From an uncultured Crocinitomix sp. (GTDB lineage Bacteria; Bacteroidota; Bacteroidia; Flavobacteriales_D; Crocinitomicaceae), in NCBI GenBank assembly GCA_937136425.1, contig CAKZON010000025.1:1-40187 (forward strand): a stretch of 40,187 bases of DNA, read 5' to 3'. Under the pieces are notes generated by a model that was given only the letters and a program-made list of their open reading frames with translations, was not told the DNA's origin and made no database searches. Below are positions 17,613 to 26,949 of this stretch, piece after piece (the stretch's first letter is position 1; the number at the start of each line of letters is the position of its first letter). Both the position numbers and the translations under genes were made by a program.

Positions 17613-20600
17613 CTAATTACCACCGATTAAGAGTGTAACGGTGCCCCGATATTCATAATCATTTCCTTCGCGATCTTGAAATTTGAGAAAGTATACATAG
17701 ACACCTTCTTCATAATAACCGCCCAAATTCGTATTCTCGCCATTCCATCCTTCATATCGATCAATAGTATTAAAGATTTGCTCTCCCCAGCGGTTGTAGA
17801 TAGAAAGATCATAGGAATCAAAATCATATAAAGAAACAATTGGCAAAAAGATAGGGTTTTCGCCATGAATCATAAAAGCATTTGGAATATAAACCAGAGG
17901 ATCAATTGTAGCACAAACGGCATTTGAAAAAGATCTTTCACTAATACCATAGGCGTTTAAACCTTCCACTGCCTCTACTCTATAACAAAATTGCCCCTGC
18001 GATTCGTAGAACAACGAAACATCATCAACAAAAGTACGAACTCCTGGCAAAGTTGATGCGATAGGCGCATCACCAAACACACCATTTTCACCACGATAAA
18101 TATTATATTTTACTATCGGTCCATCAAAGCCATAATATGGACTCCAACTTAGTGTGTGTAACATTCTTGTATGATCTGTTGAAACTTCTAAAAAGGACGT
18201 TGTACCAATATTTGAAACAGCCCCAACACGACCACAAGTATCCACCAAATTAATACGATATTGATAAGCTCCTCGTTCTGGAAATACATTATCATCAATA
18301 AAACTAAAATAAGACCCTGTAATGGAAGGTATTTCACCTATTAATTCAAATTCGGTATCATAAGGTCCCTGTACTTCTATTTCATATTTTTCAACGGCTG
18401 CAGTTTCATCTGTAAAACATATTACCTCAATGTCATCACCTAATTGATGCGTAGCAGTTGTTAAATAATGAAAAGCAGGTTGACTAGGACGTTCTGCAAT
18501 TTGACATACTTTATTAGACAAAGAAATAGTATCATTTACCGTTATACCACGAATATAGTAGCAATAATTAACGTCATAAATGACATTGGTGTGACTGTAA
18601 GTTAACCCAGAAGATGTTATCGTACTTATGACTTCATATGGTGATCCTCCAATACTTACCAATACTTCATACTTTTCAACTTCATCTGTCCAACCTTGAT
18701 ACGGCGACCACTCTAAATTTATTGCACGTGAACATAAATCATACTCTTGCTCTAAAAAGATAGTGAAGTGCGGCTGACTAAGCGCAGAGGTTTGAAAGGT
18801 TGGCTCTGCGACATCTGTATAACAAGAATCGAATGCAGATACCCTAAAGCCCTCTGGACGAATACCAGATTCTGTTGGGACATAAGTATAAGTAGTATTC
18901 AATCTTCCCCAAACGGTATCTACCGCGGGCCAAAAAGGTAAGTCATCTCTATGAATAATATATCCATATGTATCTGGCGAAGGATTTACATTCCAACTAA
19001 TATCAACAAATTCAGAAATTGGATTAACAGTTACCCAATCTAATATTGGAATATAAGGGTTGATTTTATCCTCAAATAATCCACCAACGGTATTTGATGT
19101 TGATGTGCAACCAGCATCATTATCAACTCTAATTTCATAGTTCATAAAATCTTCGCAAATGTCAATAGTATCAATAAAAACATTTGTACCATATGGCACC
19201 TCTCCTCTTATAGTCCATGTTCCCATTGGGAATTCACGATAAATTTGTTGAGTTACAGATTCGCCGTTATTAATAGGCTCATGGGTATCATTCCATTGTA
19301 GAGTTACGCGGCCATCTAACAAGTCCGTTAATTCTAAAAACATTGTCTCCAAGGTGTCAGACGAAATTTTATTTGCTCCTCCGCAACCGTACTTTGTAAT
19401 AATATAATAATGTTTTGAATCCAAATCTGCGCCAGCGCCTAGCGCCGTATAAGTAGAAGTTCCGATTGTAGGTATTGTTGCAATTAATCCTGTTTCTAAA
19501 GAATGTACTTCATATTGATCAAACGAAGATCCAGGATCTACAGCTGGCGTCCAAGACAAAATAACACTTCCATCATCTTGCACATCCACACAGTTCAAAT
19601 CTGCTGTTTCAACAGGTAATTTATTCTTTAATGTTATTCGAATTGTTTCATAAGTTCTACCTGGAACAGAGCAATAATCATCCTGAGCATTGAGCACAAA
19701 TGTATACACTTGCTCCCCTTGCTGCACTCCGCAAGCATCTAACAAATGATCGCAAGATGTTTGCCAATTAAAATTAGTTGTAACACCCTGTACCCCTTGA
19801 ATTAAAGGCGGTGTATCCACGGTTGCACAAGGTAAATAATCACATCCTGAACCATCATCTGTTAAACCTGTTCCAAAATAATTACCCGTAGGTGTTAAGG
19901 TTACAATTTGCGGTGTTCCGTCTTGCAAGACTTCAACATCCGTTACCTCAATGTCAAAATTGATTAGATCACCGGCATAAAATGTTGCTTCAAAAGAAGT
20001 TCCTCCTGCAAATGGTGGAGTAATTTCAGGCGCAGTATTAACATAACCAACGCATGGAATTATAATTAACTGTGATTCACGATTAATCGTGGCAATCAAA
20101 ATTCCATCTCTATAGCAATCAATTTTTTGAACAAATCCAAAATTACCTGGTGTATTAGAGGTAAAAGTAATTTGTCCAGAATTAGGATCCATAGTTGCTG
20201 GAATATTACCCGCATCAAAAGTTGCATCTGGTGTAGGATTATCAAAAGAATATCCTGCTACAAAAGGAACTGGCGCTGGGTTAACTGGCGGATTAAATGT
20301 TCCTCCAGGGAAATGATCTAAGGGCACACCCCAAGAGAAAACCAAAGAGTCATTGTCTTCATCAAAAGCATTAGAATCAAATTGAAAATCGCTTCCTTCA
20401 CACAATAACATATAAGGATCTTGTGCGAATGATGGAGAAGAATCTAAACAATCGCCTGGACGATCATACATAATAGACGACAACGTAAAGCCATAAGCAT
20501 AAGGTTCATCAATATTATCAACATCCCAATTTCTAGAAAACGAATCATATGTAAATGCCCAACCTGTAGCAGGTGGAATACCTGACAGTGTTATTGCACT

Positions 20601-20954
20601 GGAACGATAAACATATTTTTGAACTGCTCCAGGTCCTGTTCCTCCTCCAGTTCCAACCCCACAATCAATTTCAGAAGGACTTCCTGCAACCTCTGTACAC
20701 GCCGGAGACAAATCATCTGCCGAAACAAAATCACATGTTATAGTATTTACAAAAGGATGCCCCCAAACACGCAAATCTAAACTAGGATCAATAATATCTA
20801 ACCCATTACAATCGCGATAAATTACCAACGTAAACTCATAATCATCTCCTCCAACTGCTTGCCAAGTGATCTCTCCGCCCATTAAATGCGCAGCATAATT
20901 CACCTTTCCAAAGAAAAGTGTAAAGAGCATTATGAGAAGAAGTTTAATTCGCAT
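17613..20954 (-). CDS. Large secreted FN3-like protein with T9SS type B C-terminal domain
   Basis: An 1113-residue protein with signal peptide (MRIKLLLIMLFTLFFGKVNYA) directly followed by the conserved start AAHLMGGEITWQAVGGDDYEF seen in many Bacteroidota gliding-associated proteins. The N-terminal 440 residues are rich in Cys pairs and PKD/cadherin-like strands (ITVTDVEV-type: NFDIEVTDVEVLQDGTPQ). Then come at least five fibronectin-III-like units (VILSWTPAVDPGSSFDQYEV, RVTLQWNDTHEPINNGES, VDISWNVNPSPDTYGYIIH, LEWSPYQGWTDEVEKYEV, LSWSPYYGFDGPIVKYNIY), and a type B sorting domain (YIPNAFMIHGENPIFLP, LSIYNRWGEQIFNT, EGWNGEN, GVYVYFLKF). Expected on the cell surface; FN3-like repeats suggest adhesion or a stalk. 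Monocistronic, convergent with the PKD protein. Confidence 0.9.
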   Translation of the reverse strand: MRIKLLLIMLFTLFFGKVNYAAHLMGGEITWQAVGGDDYEFTLVIYRDCNGLDIIDPSLDLRVWGHPFVNTITCDFVSADDLSPACTEVAGSPSEIDCGVGTGGGTGPGAVQKYVYRSSAITLSGIPPATGWAFTYDSFSRNWDVDNIDEPYAYGFTLSSIMYDRPGDCLDSSPSFAQDPYMLLCEGSDFQFDSNAFDEDNDSLVFSWGVPLDHFPGGTFNPPVNPAPVPFVAGYSFDNPTPDATFDAGNIPATMDPNSGQITFTSNTPGNFGFVQKIDCYRDGILIATINRESQLIIIPCVGYVNTAPEITPPFAGGTSFEATFYAGDLINFDIEVTDVEVLQDGTPQIVTLTPTGNYFGTGLTDDGSGCDYLPCATVDTPPLIQGVQGVTTNFNWQTSCDHLLDACGVQQGEQVYTFVLNAQDDYCSVPGRTYETIRITLKNKLPVETADLNCVDVQDDGSVILSWTPAVDPGSSFDQYEVHSLETGLIATIPTIGTSTYTALGAGADLDSKHYYIITKYGCGGANKISSDTLETMFLELTDLLDGRVTLQWNDTHEPINNGESVTQQIYREFPMGTWTIRGEVPYGTNVFIDTIDICEDFMNYEIRVDNDAGCTSTSNTVGGLFEDKINPYIPILDWVTVNPISEFVDISWNVNPSPDTYGYIIHRDDLPFWPAVDTVWGRLNTTYTYVPTESGIRPEGFRVSAFDSCYTDVAEPTFQTSALSQPHFTIFLEQEYDLCSRAINLEWSPYQGWTDEVEKYEVLVSIGGSPYEVISTITSSGLTYSHTNVIYDVNYCYYIRGITVNDTISLSNKVCQIAERPSQPAFHYLTTATHQLGDDIEVICFTDETAAVEKYEIEVQGPYDTEFELIGEIPSITGSYFSFIDDNVFPERGAYQYRINLVDTCGRVGAVSNIGTTSFLEVSTDHTRMLHTLSWSPYYGFDGPIVKYNIYRGENGVFGDAPIASTLPGVRTFVDDVSLFYESQGQFCYRVEAVEGLNAYGISERSFSNAVCATIDPLVYIPNAFMIHGENPIFLPIVSLYDFDSYDLSIYNRWGEQIFNTIDRYEGWNGENTNLGGYYEEGVYVYFLKFQDREGNDYEYRGTVTLLIGGN

Positions 20955-21182
20955 TTATTGTTTAACGTAGTTAATGTGCTTTTATTGAATACGGATGAAA
21001 GTCTTTTTAGTTGCTTTGTTTTTCAAGTATTTTCGGGAGTTTGAAAGGATTTAACAAAGTCTAAATTTAAAATGAACAAATATTAACCGTTGCAACACAA
21101 AAAATCAAGGAATTTTGACAAATAATAAATAGCTAATCAACTGTACTTCAAACCTCTATTTTCGAGTTAAATTGTGCTCATC

Positions 21183-21902
21183 ATGAAAGGTTATCTCATC
21201 TTCTTTATAGGGTTAATTGTACTTAATTGTTCTCCGTCAAAACCTGACAATAAAATGGATTCGGAAACGCATATTACAACAACTCAAATTGATCGTAAAA
21301 AAGAATTAATCTATCAACAAAACCTTTGGCTCAACCCTGATACAATTCCAGTTGAATATGGCACGCCTCCAATGTCTTGGTTTGACAGTCTTTTACAAAC
21401 CGAAATTGATACTTCAACTTTAGAAGGTAAGCGCATTCAAATCATGCAAGAATTTGCCCTATTCAATAGTCCCTCTGCTCCAGATTACGATACCCTTTTT
21501 GACCTTAACTATGACGGGTATCTGGATTACGTAATTGGATATTATGGACAATCAGGAACAGGACTTAAAAACAGGATTTCAGTCCATCTATTCAATCCAA
21601 AAAACAATAACTACCTGAAAGATTCATTGTTGTCATCAATTGCGAACCCAAGTTTTTACCTGGAAGAGAAAATGCTAACAGGTTTTTATTTTGGAAATGG
21701 CGGCGGAAGTGGAGAGCAACTGAATTGGATTGATAAGAAATGGACAATTACCAAAACCATTTCTGCTTGCTCTGTTGATTATCCTGACTCTGCCACCTGG
21801 AATATTCATTACCCTGTTAGTGGATTAAATGAAGTCATTTTAGATTTATATAGAGGAATTCCATTAAACGCAGTTTTAAAGAATAAATATGCCAATAACT
21901 AG
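21183..21902 (+). CDS. Lipoprotein with a calcium-loop-like motif
   Basis: A 239-residue protein. I start it at 21183 (MKGYLIFF), which leads into the lipoprotein signal LIVLNCSPSK with its lipidated cysteine; the upstream ATG at 21174 would add three residues. The middle contains FDLNYDGYLDYVIGYYG, close to the DxNxDGxxD calcium loop of VCBS/FG-GAP repeats; such loops bind Ca2+ in surface beta-propellers, but only one copy is evident. No enzyme motif. Probably exposed on a membrane of the envelope. The neighbour 66 bases downstream on the same strand may be co-transcribed. Confidence 0.72.
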   Translation: MKGYLIFFIGLIVLNCSPSKPDNKMDSETHITTTQIDRKKELIYQQNLWLNPDTIPVEYGTPPMSWFDSLLQTEIDTSTLEGKRIQIMQEFALFNSPSAPDYDTLFDLNYDGYLDYVIGYYGQSGTGLKNRISVHLFNPKNNNYLKDSLLSSIANPSFYLEEKMLTGFYFGNGGGSGEQLNWIDKKWTITKTISACSVDYPDSATWNIHYPVSGLNEVILDLYRGIPLNAVLKNKYANN

Positions 21903-21968
21903 CTAAAACGAGAGAAAAAAGCACTTTTTTCAGAGGATTTGATATTTTTGATCAACAAAACTTTTACT

Positions 21969-22364
21969 ATGAGTTCGACAAAATCAAACCTCAAATATAT
22001 TATCCTTGGAATCTCCTTTATTATTTCAGCAATTATAGTTTCTGAAAGCCTGCATTATTTAGGAAACACCTATAAAAATGCCAATTTATACCAGCAATTT
22101 GAAACGCCTCATAATGCGGATAAAACTGGCTACGGTGTAGATACCTATGAGCAAAACTTAGAAACAGAGCAATCTTATTACATCAAAGCTCCTTCTGGCA
22201 CTATAACAGTTTGGAAAAATGGAGTAACACATGAATATTCAGGAACAAACCTCAAAGCAGCTTACTATCATGTTGGGCAAATGCTGCGGGTAGATTATGA
22301 CAAAGGAGATGGTTTAGAATATGTATTTTTTAACCAGCCAGATAGATGGACATTGATAGAGTAA
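21969..22364 (+). CDS. Single-pass membrane protein of unknown function
   Basis: A 131-residue protein that starts best at 21969 (MSSTKSNLKYI); an alternative start at 21939 adds ten residues. A single hydrophobic helix (YIILGISFIISAIIVSESL) anchors it, followed by a small beta-rich domain with SYYIKAPSGTITVWKNG and GQMLRVDYDKGDGLEYVFF. I do not recognise the family. It lies 66 bases after the lipoprotein and 34 before the membrane dehydrogenase on the same strand, so all three may be one transcript. Confidence 0.65.
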   Translation: MSSTKSNLKYIILGISFIISAIIVSESLHYLGNTYKNANLYQQFETPHNADKTGYGVDTYEQNLETEQSYYIKAPSGTITVWKNGVTHEYSGTNLKAAYYHVGQMLRVDYDKGDGLEYVFFNQPDRWTLIE

Positions 22365-22398
22365 AACTTACGCTTTTTTAATCTTAAAGGAAAATTAA

Positions 22399-23664
22399 AT
22401 GACTAAAGCACATTTAGGAATTTGGGCCAGAATTATAGTTGCAATCATTGGAGTATTGATTTTTCCATACAGCGTTGTCACTTCCTTTTTATGCATGTCA
22501 TTTATTATGATGTCCGCCTCATTACGACTGATTCGAGCGAGTCATCCAAATTCCTTTTTTTCGAGTTTTTTAGCTTTGTTTACTGGATTAACTTTAGGCA
22601 TAATCATTTATGTCAGCAGTGTTTTAATTGCTGCATTAATTTTATATGATCCTTCATCAGAGAGTTTTGCGTATTATTTTGATTATAATATCAAACACGG
22701 AATGGCCTTTTCAATGGTCACATTATTGCTGATTGTATTTAACACAATTCTTTGCGCAATTAATTTATTTGTGCAATTTTATACGGAAGACTACCTTATG
22801 GAAAATCAATTTGAAAATAAGACCATTTTTATGACTGGCGGCACCTCAGGATTAGGCAAAATAGCCGCCTTGCATGCATTAGCCAACGGTGCACATCTCA
22901 TTTTAATGGTAAGAAATGAAGAAAAAGGAAAACAGCTTCAGCAAACTTTTGCAAGCGAATATCCAAAATCAAAAGGTCAACTTACATTGATTAATGGCAA
23001 CTTGTCTGACCTACAATCAACGGTGGATGCATGCACGGCCGTGCAAAGGTTAAATGTAGAGTTAGATCAGATTGTGTTGAATGCAGGTATTATGAACTTT
23101 GAACGTAAACTCTCACAAAACGGAATTGAAGAAACATTACAAGTTAACTTACTCGCCCCTCTCCTAATCATTGAAAAATTGCACAATTTACTTAACACAG
23201 AGGGCAACTCAAAAATTATCATAACTGCTTCTGCATTGCATCAAGGTAATATTAATTTCAATGATATTGAATTCAAAGAAAATTATAGCGCGTTTAAAGT
23301 TTACCGACAATCAAAATTAGGCACAATATTGCTCAGCAGATTATTGACTGACCGATTCAAAAACTTTGGGATTTACACCCAACATCCAGGTGTAGTAAAA
23401 ACAGAATTAGGACGTGATGCAGGTTGGTTTTCTAAATTCATATTTTCTTTAATGGGGTCTTCACCTAAAAAAGGCGCACGTACGTTAATCTATTTAATGG
23501 AAAGCAACGCAAAGAACTTGTCGACAGGTGGTTATTATGCAAAAAAACTATTTACAACAACCACAAAACAGAGTTATGATATGGTAATGGCAGAAGGTTT
23601 AATGGAAGTTTGCAAAGAATACTTAGCAGTATACTTGAATGAGAATACGCCTGCTGTTAAGTAA
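22399..23664 (+). CDS. Short-chain dehydrogenase/reductase with an N-terminal membrane domain
   Basis: A 421-residue protein. Residues 1-130 hold about four hydrophobic helices (IWARIIVAIIGVLIFPYSVV, FLALFTGLTLGIIIYVSSVL, a third about 95-125) and no known domain. From about residue 134 it is a complete SDR of the retinol-dehydrogenase-like kind: cofactor motif FMTGGTSGLGKIA (about 142-154), NAGIM, a Ser in ITASALHQG (near 278), and YRQSKLG (Tyr302, Lys306) forming the active-site YxxxK. It binds NAD(P) and oxidises or reduces a carbonyl or alcohol, perhaps on a lipid since it is membrane-bound. A fusion is unusual, and an internal ATG at 22798 could start the enzyme alone. Substrate unknown. 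Confidence 0.85.
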   Translation: MTKAHLGIWARIIVAIIGVLIFPYSVVTSFLCMSFIMMSASLRLIRASHPNSFFSSFLALFTGLTLGIIIYVSSVLIAALILYDPSSESFAYYFDYNIKHGMAFSMVTLLLIVFNTILCAINLFVQFYTEDYLMENQFENKTIFMTGGTSGLGKIAALHALANGAHLILMVRNEEKGKQLQQTFASEYPKSKGQLTLINGNLSDLQSTVDACTAVQRLNVELDQIVLNAGIMNFERKLSQNGIEETLQVNLLAPLLIIEKLHNLLNTEGNSKIIITASALHQGNINFNDIEFKENYSAFKVYRQSKLGTILLSRLLTDRFKNFGIYTQHPGVVKTELGRDAGWFSKFIFSLMGSSPKKGARTLIYLMESNAKNLSTGGYYAKKLFTTTTKQSYDMVMAEGLMEVCKEYLAVYLNENTPAVK

Positions 23665-23668
23665 AGAT

Positions 23669-23684
23669 AGTTCTTTGAGGAACT
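23669..23684 (+). terminator. Weak terminator candidate after the dehydrogenase gene
   Basis: AGTTC (23669-23673) and GAACT (23680-23684) form a 5-base stem followed by TTTATTT, five bases after the stop of the SDR gene. Short and AT-rich, so support is modest. Confidence 0.35.
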
Positions 23685-23703
23685 TTATTTGATCTAAGAA
23701 CCA

Positions 23704-24207
23704 CTACTCCTCTACGAGCGAATAGGTTGGTGTAATTGTAAAATATGAAGATTCTTTCTCATCAAAATAAATGCGTGTAGCAACACCCCATTTAAATACA
23801 TAATTTGATACGAATGTCTTTCCTTTTTTATTTATTATTTCAATCGACAGATTGCCTGATGTCATATTTACGGCATTCTCGGTAAAGCTTTCATCTAGAA
23901 TTTTATCTGCATAATGAAACTTGGCGCCAGCATCAACGGCAATGGACATTGCATTTCCAAAAGCTTTTATATCCTGAAATGAAAAGCTTTTAAAAGCATA
24001 ACCACCCACTCCTGAACTAACCGTTACAAAAGATTTTTTAGGCATTGAATTGGCAGGAATGTCAATTAGCATTTCTAATTGGAAATATTGCGATAATTGT
24101 TCTGATTCTTGAATCTCATAACGCTGTGCTGAACTCAGTTTTAACCCCGATTCAACATTTGTCATACTAAGTAATGGCAATAAAATAAATAAACTTAAAA
24201 TTTTCAT
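23704..24207 (-). CDS. Secreted protein of unknown function
   Basis: A 167-residue protein starting at 24207, where MKILSLFILLPLLSMTNVES is a good signal peptide. Upstream in-frame starts would run over the end of the next gene and lack a signal. The mature part is beta-rich, with FVTVSSGVGGYAFKSFSFQD, ALDAGAK-like MSIAVDAGAKFHYADKI and NLSIEIINKKGKTFVSNYVF. No catalytic residue pattern is evident and I do not recognise a family. It lies 58 bases after a lipoprotein gene on the same strand, so the two may be co-transcribed. Confidence 0.65.
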   Translation of the reverse strand: MKILSLFILLPLLSMTNVESGLKLSSAQRYEIQESEQLSQYFQLEMLIDIPANSMPKKSFVTVSSGVGGYAFKSFSFQDIKAFGNAMSIAVDAGAKFHYADKILDESFTENAVNMTSGNLSIEIINKKGKTFVSNYVFKWGVATRIYFDEKESSYFTITPTYSLVEE

Positions 24208-24265
24208 AGTGCTATTTAATAATTTTGAGAGGATCAAAGATGCTTTAATCCTCATGACGATAGAT

Positions 24266-24946
24266 TTACTCCACACCAAATTCAATCAAATCGTAATAAA
24301 GCTCCACTCCTTTTTGAATGTCAGTAGTATCCGAATTATCAATTGCTAAATTTTTATAAACAGATTTTATCTTACCAACATTACGTGCATACACATCATA
24401 ACTTCGGTTAAAATCTATAAACGAAATAAAGTTTTCCTTTTCAACAATCACAGTTGAATCATACACTGTTGACTTAACCGTATAAGGTTCATAAATATTC
24501 TCATAATAACACTCCAATTCAGGTTCGTTATTGAGCGCATTTCCATCCCACGTGCGATTATAAGCAATTGCAAAAATCATTTTGATTTGCCGGTCATTCT
24601 CTTCTACAACTTCAGCAGTAGATGCTGTTCTTTTTTGCGTCCAAATATCTTGAATAGCCCAATCCTCAGATTCATCAGCTCGGATATAGCGTTTTAATTT
24701 TTGAATTGTATCCCCTTCTCCATCAATCAAAACTTCTGCAATCAATTCTTTTATTTGAAATCGATTTGTGTCATGTGCCGGTTCAATCTCTAAATCATGA
24801 AAAATATCAACGACATCATAAATTACATAATGTCCAACCTCTACAGGAAAATATTCATAACCATAAATTATACTGGTATCCACCGGATCTTTTTTACAAG
24901 CAAAAAGACTTGTTAAAACTAAACATATGAGGATTCCTTTTTTCAT
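24266..24946 (-). CDS. Lipoprotein of unknown function
   Basis: A 226-residue protein with a lipoprotein signal (ICLVLTSLFACKKDP, lipidated Cys17). The mature protein begins YFPVEVGHYVIYDVVDI, a phrase found near the start of many Bacteroidota lipoproteins. It then shows a beta-barrel-like pattern of about ten strands, with a hydrophobic segment in KMIFAIAYNRTWDGNAL. The basic +2/+3 residues (Lys-Lys) after the Cys suggest it stays in the periplasmic leaflet or is surface-exposed; rules for Bacteroidota vary. Function unknown. It lies 37 bases downstream of the membrane-protein gene starting at 25456. Confidence 0.75.
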   Translation of the reverse strand: MKKGILICLVLTSLFACKKDPVDTSIIYGYEYFPVEVGHYVIYDVVDIFHDLEIEPAHDTNRFQIKELIAEVLIDGEGDTIQKLKRYIRADESEDWAIQDIWTQKRTASTAEVVEENDRQIKMIFAIAYNRTWDGNALNNEPELECYYENIYEPYTVKSTVYDSTVIVEKENFISFIDFNRSYDVYARNVGKIKSVYKNLAIDNSDTTDIQKGVELYYDLIEFGVE

Positions 24947-24982
24947 GTATTAATAAGACGCCGAATAAACACTAAAGGTTTG

Positions 24983-25456
24983 TTATGACATTTTTTTTAC
25001 CTGTGTGCCATATAAGATGACGAAAAGTATCGCAAATACCGCCGAAAATCCAATAAAAATCCAGCCAAATGTTAATCCATGGAAATAATACACCCAATAA
25101 CTAACAGACAAAATGCTATAGATTATGTATAAATGATACCCCAATTTTCGTAATTGAAACATTAATAATACACCAGTCAAACCGAGTAATATTGCCGCTA
25201 GGTTAATTACCACCATTGCTGTGAAATTTTCGCTTGAAATGTATAACATTTCAATTGAATCCTCAGCGACCCATGGCGCTGCTTCTAAAGTTTCGGGTGT
25301 TTGGCTTTCTAAAATCACTATTTTTTGTGCGCGAATATCCGCCTCAGTTAACCTTCCAGTATTAATCTCTGAAAAAACACTTAATAAAGCAATCGCCATC
25401 CATATCCATGAAAGTATGCACAATGCTGTTAATCCATTCGATCTTGCTTTTTCCAT
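24983..25456 (-). CDS. Small polytopic membrane protein of unknown function
   Basis: A 157-residue protein with about four hydrophobic helices: ALCILSWIWMAIALLSVFSE (11-30), VVINLAAILLGLTGVLLMF (82-100), LYIIYSILSVSYWVYYFHG (110-128) and WIFIGFSAVFAILFVILYG (132-150). The loop after the first helix (about 32-80) is acidic and probably faces one side of the membrane. This pattern occurs in many uncharacterised Bacteroidota membrane proteins. It follows hutH by 10 bases on the same strand, so it may be on the hisS-hutH transcript. Confidence 0.7.
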   Translation of the reverse strand: MEKARSNGLTALCILSWIWMAIALLSVFSEINTGRLTEADIRAQKIVILESQTPETLEAAPWVAEDSIEMLYISSENFTAMVVINLAAILLGLTGVLLMFQLRKLGYHLYIIYSILSVSYWVYYFHGLTFGWIFIGFSAVFAILFVILYGTQVKKMS

Positions 25457-25466
25457 ATTATTTTAA

Positions 25467-26948
25467 TTAAATGGTTTTAATAAACTGAATTGATTTCTCA
25501 ATTTCTGGTTGCATAAACTTGTCATTCTCTACGAAAGGTACAATATTTCTATAATTCTTCACCAATGTTTCAATCAAATCACTTGATTTTAAAGGTCTTC
25601 TAAATTCTAAAGCCTGTGCTCCATTAAATAACTCAATGCCTAAAATTTTCTCTACGTTTTCAACAATTCTGAAGCATTTTGTTGCTGCATTAGCTCCCAT
25701 GCTCACATGATCTTCCTGCCCATTTGAAGATTCAACCGAATCAACCGAAGCAGGTGTAGCCAATTGTTTGTTTTGACTCACCACAGAAGCAGCAGCATAT
25801 TGTGGAATCATAAAGCCAGAATTAATACCTGGGTTTGCTACTAAAAAGGCCGGTAAACCTCTGTTACCTCCAATTAATTGGTAGGTTCGGCGTTCTGAAA
25901 TATTTCCCAACTCAGCCAAAGCAATTCCCATTAAGTCTAATGTAATTGCCAATGGTTGTCCGTGAAAATTTCCTGCAGATATAATCTCATCTGTATCCGG
26001 AAAGATGGTTGGATTATCAGTTACGGCATTAATTTCTCTTTCAAAAATGGTTGTTGCATACGTTATTGCATCTCTTGAAGCGCCATGCACCTGCGGAATA
26101 CATCTAAACGAATAAGGGTCTTGCACATGAACTTTCTCTTGTTCCATAATTTGACTCCCAGCCAAAATTTCGCGCATGTGCTTAGCCGTTTCAATTTGCC
26201 CATTTTGGTTACGAACTGCATTGACATTATGGAAAAACGGATTAAGCCTACCATCAAAACCTTCAACTGAAATAGCGCCAACAATGTCTGCCGTATTTAT
26301 TAATTGATGTGCTTTAATTAAAGACCAAACACCATAAGCACTCATAAACTGTGTTCCATTCAACAAAGCCAAACCTTCTTTTGACTTTAAAGCTAAAGGT
26401 TGCCAATTCATTTTTTGCAACATCTCTGTTGCTGTCATTAATTCCCCATTTAAGTACACATTTCCTTCTCCTAATAAAGGTAAAGACATGTGCGCCAAGG
26501 GTGCTAAATCGCCCGAAGCACCTAATGATCCTTGTTGATAAACAACAGGAGTAATATCATTATTATAAAATGCTAATAAACGTTCAACCGTTTGTAATTG
26601 CACACCTGAGTGACCGTAAGACAATCCTTGAACTTTCAAGAAAATCATTAGCTTAACAATGTCCTGAGGAACTTCCTCTCCAATACCACAAGCGTGCGAT
26701 ATAACTAGGTTGCGTTGTAGTTTTCCTAAATCTTCATTAGAAATAACAGTGTCGCACAATGATCCAAAACCTGTATTTATTCCATAAAACACATTGGTTC
26801 CTGATGCCATTTTATCATCCAAATATTGTCTACATTTTGAAATTCTTGCTGCGGCAGCATCACTCAACTTCAACGTAGCCTTTGAAGTAATAATTTCTTT
26901 GATTTTATCTATTGATAAATGCTCGGCGTCTATATAATGTTCTGTCAT
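25467..26948 (-). CDS. hutH: Histidine ammonia-lyase
   Basis: Converts L-histidine to urocanate and ammonia, the first step of histidine breakdown, in the cytoplasm. The 493-residue length is typical of the family. The MIO cofactor is made from Ala144-Ser145-Gly146 within GSLGASGDLAPLAHMSL; YGINTGFGSL (55-64) carries the catalytic Tyr, and NLVISHACG (80-88) has the Ser-His pair that marks histidine over tyrosine or phenylalanine lyases. NFHGQPLA follows about 60% along. Its start is one base after the hisS stop. No hutU, hutI or hutG is in the window. Substrate choice is inferred from the SH pair. Confidence 0.93.
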   Translation of the reverse strand: MTEHYIDAEHLSIDKIKEIITSKATLKLSDAAAARISKCRQYLDDKMASGTNVFYGINTGFGSLCDTVISNEDLGKLQRNLVISHACGIGEEVPQDIVKLMIFLKVQGLSYGHSGVQLQTVERLLAFYNNDITPVVYQQGSLGASGDLAPLAHMSLPLLGEGNVYLNGELMTATEMLQKMNWQPLALKSKEGLALLNGTQFMSAYGVWSLIKAHQLINTADIVGAISVEGFDGRLNPFFHNVNAVRNQNGQIETAKHMREILAGSQIMEQEKVHVQDPYSFRCIPQVHGASRDAITYATTIFEREINAVTDNPTIFPDTDEIISAGNFHGQPLAITLDLMGIALAELGNISERRTYQLIGGNRGLPAFLVANPGINSGFMIPQYAAASVVSQNKQLATPASVDSVESSNGQEDHVSMGANAATKCFRIVENVEKILGIELFNGAQALEFRRPLKSSDLIETLVKNYRNIVPFVENDKFMQPEIEKSIQFIKTI

Positions 26949-26949
26949 C

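Noticed and set aside
20955..21182. Possible small RNA or riboswitch upstream of the lipoprotein gene
   Set aside because: AT-rich without a convincing stem or terminator; no exact TAnnTTTG element.
24208..24285. Longer start for the secreted protein at 23704-24207
   Set aside because: It would overlap the lipoprotein gene and hide the signal peptide that begins at 24207.
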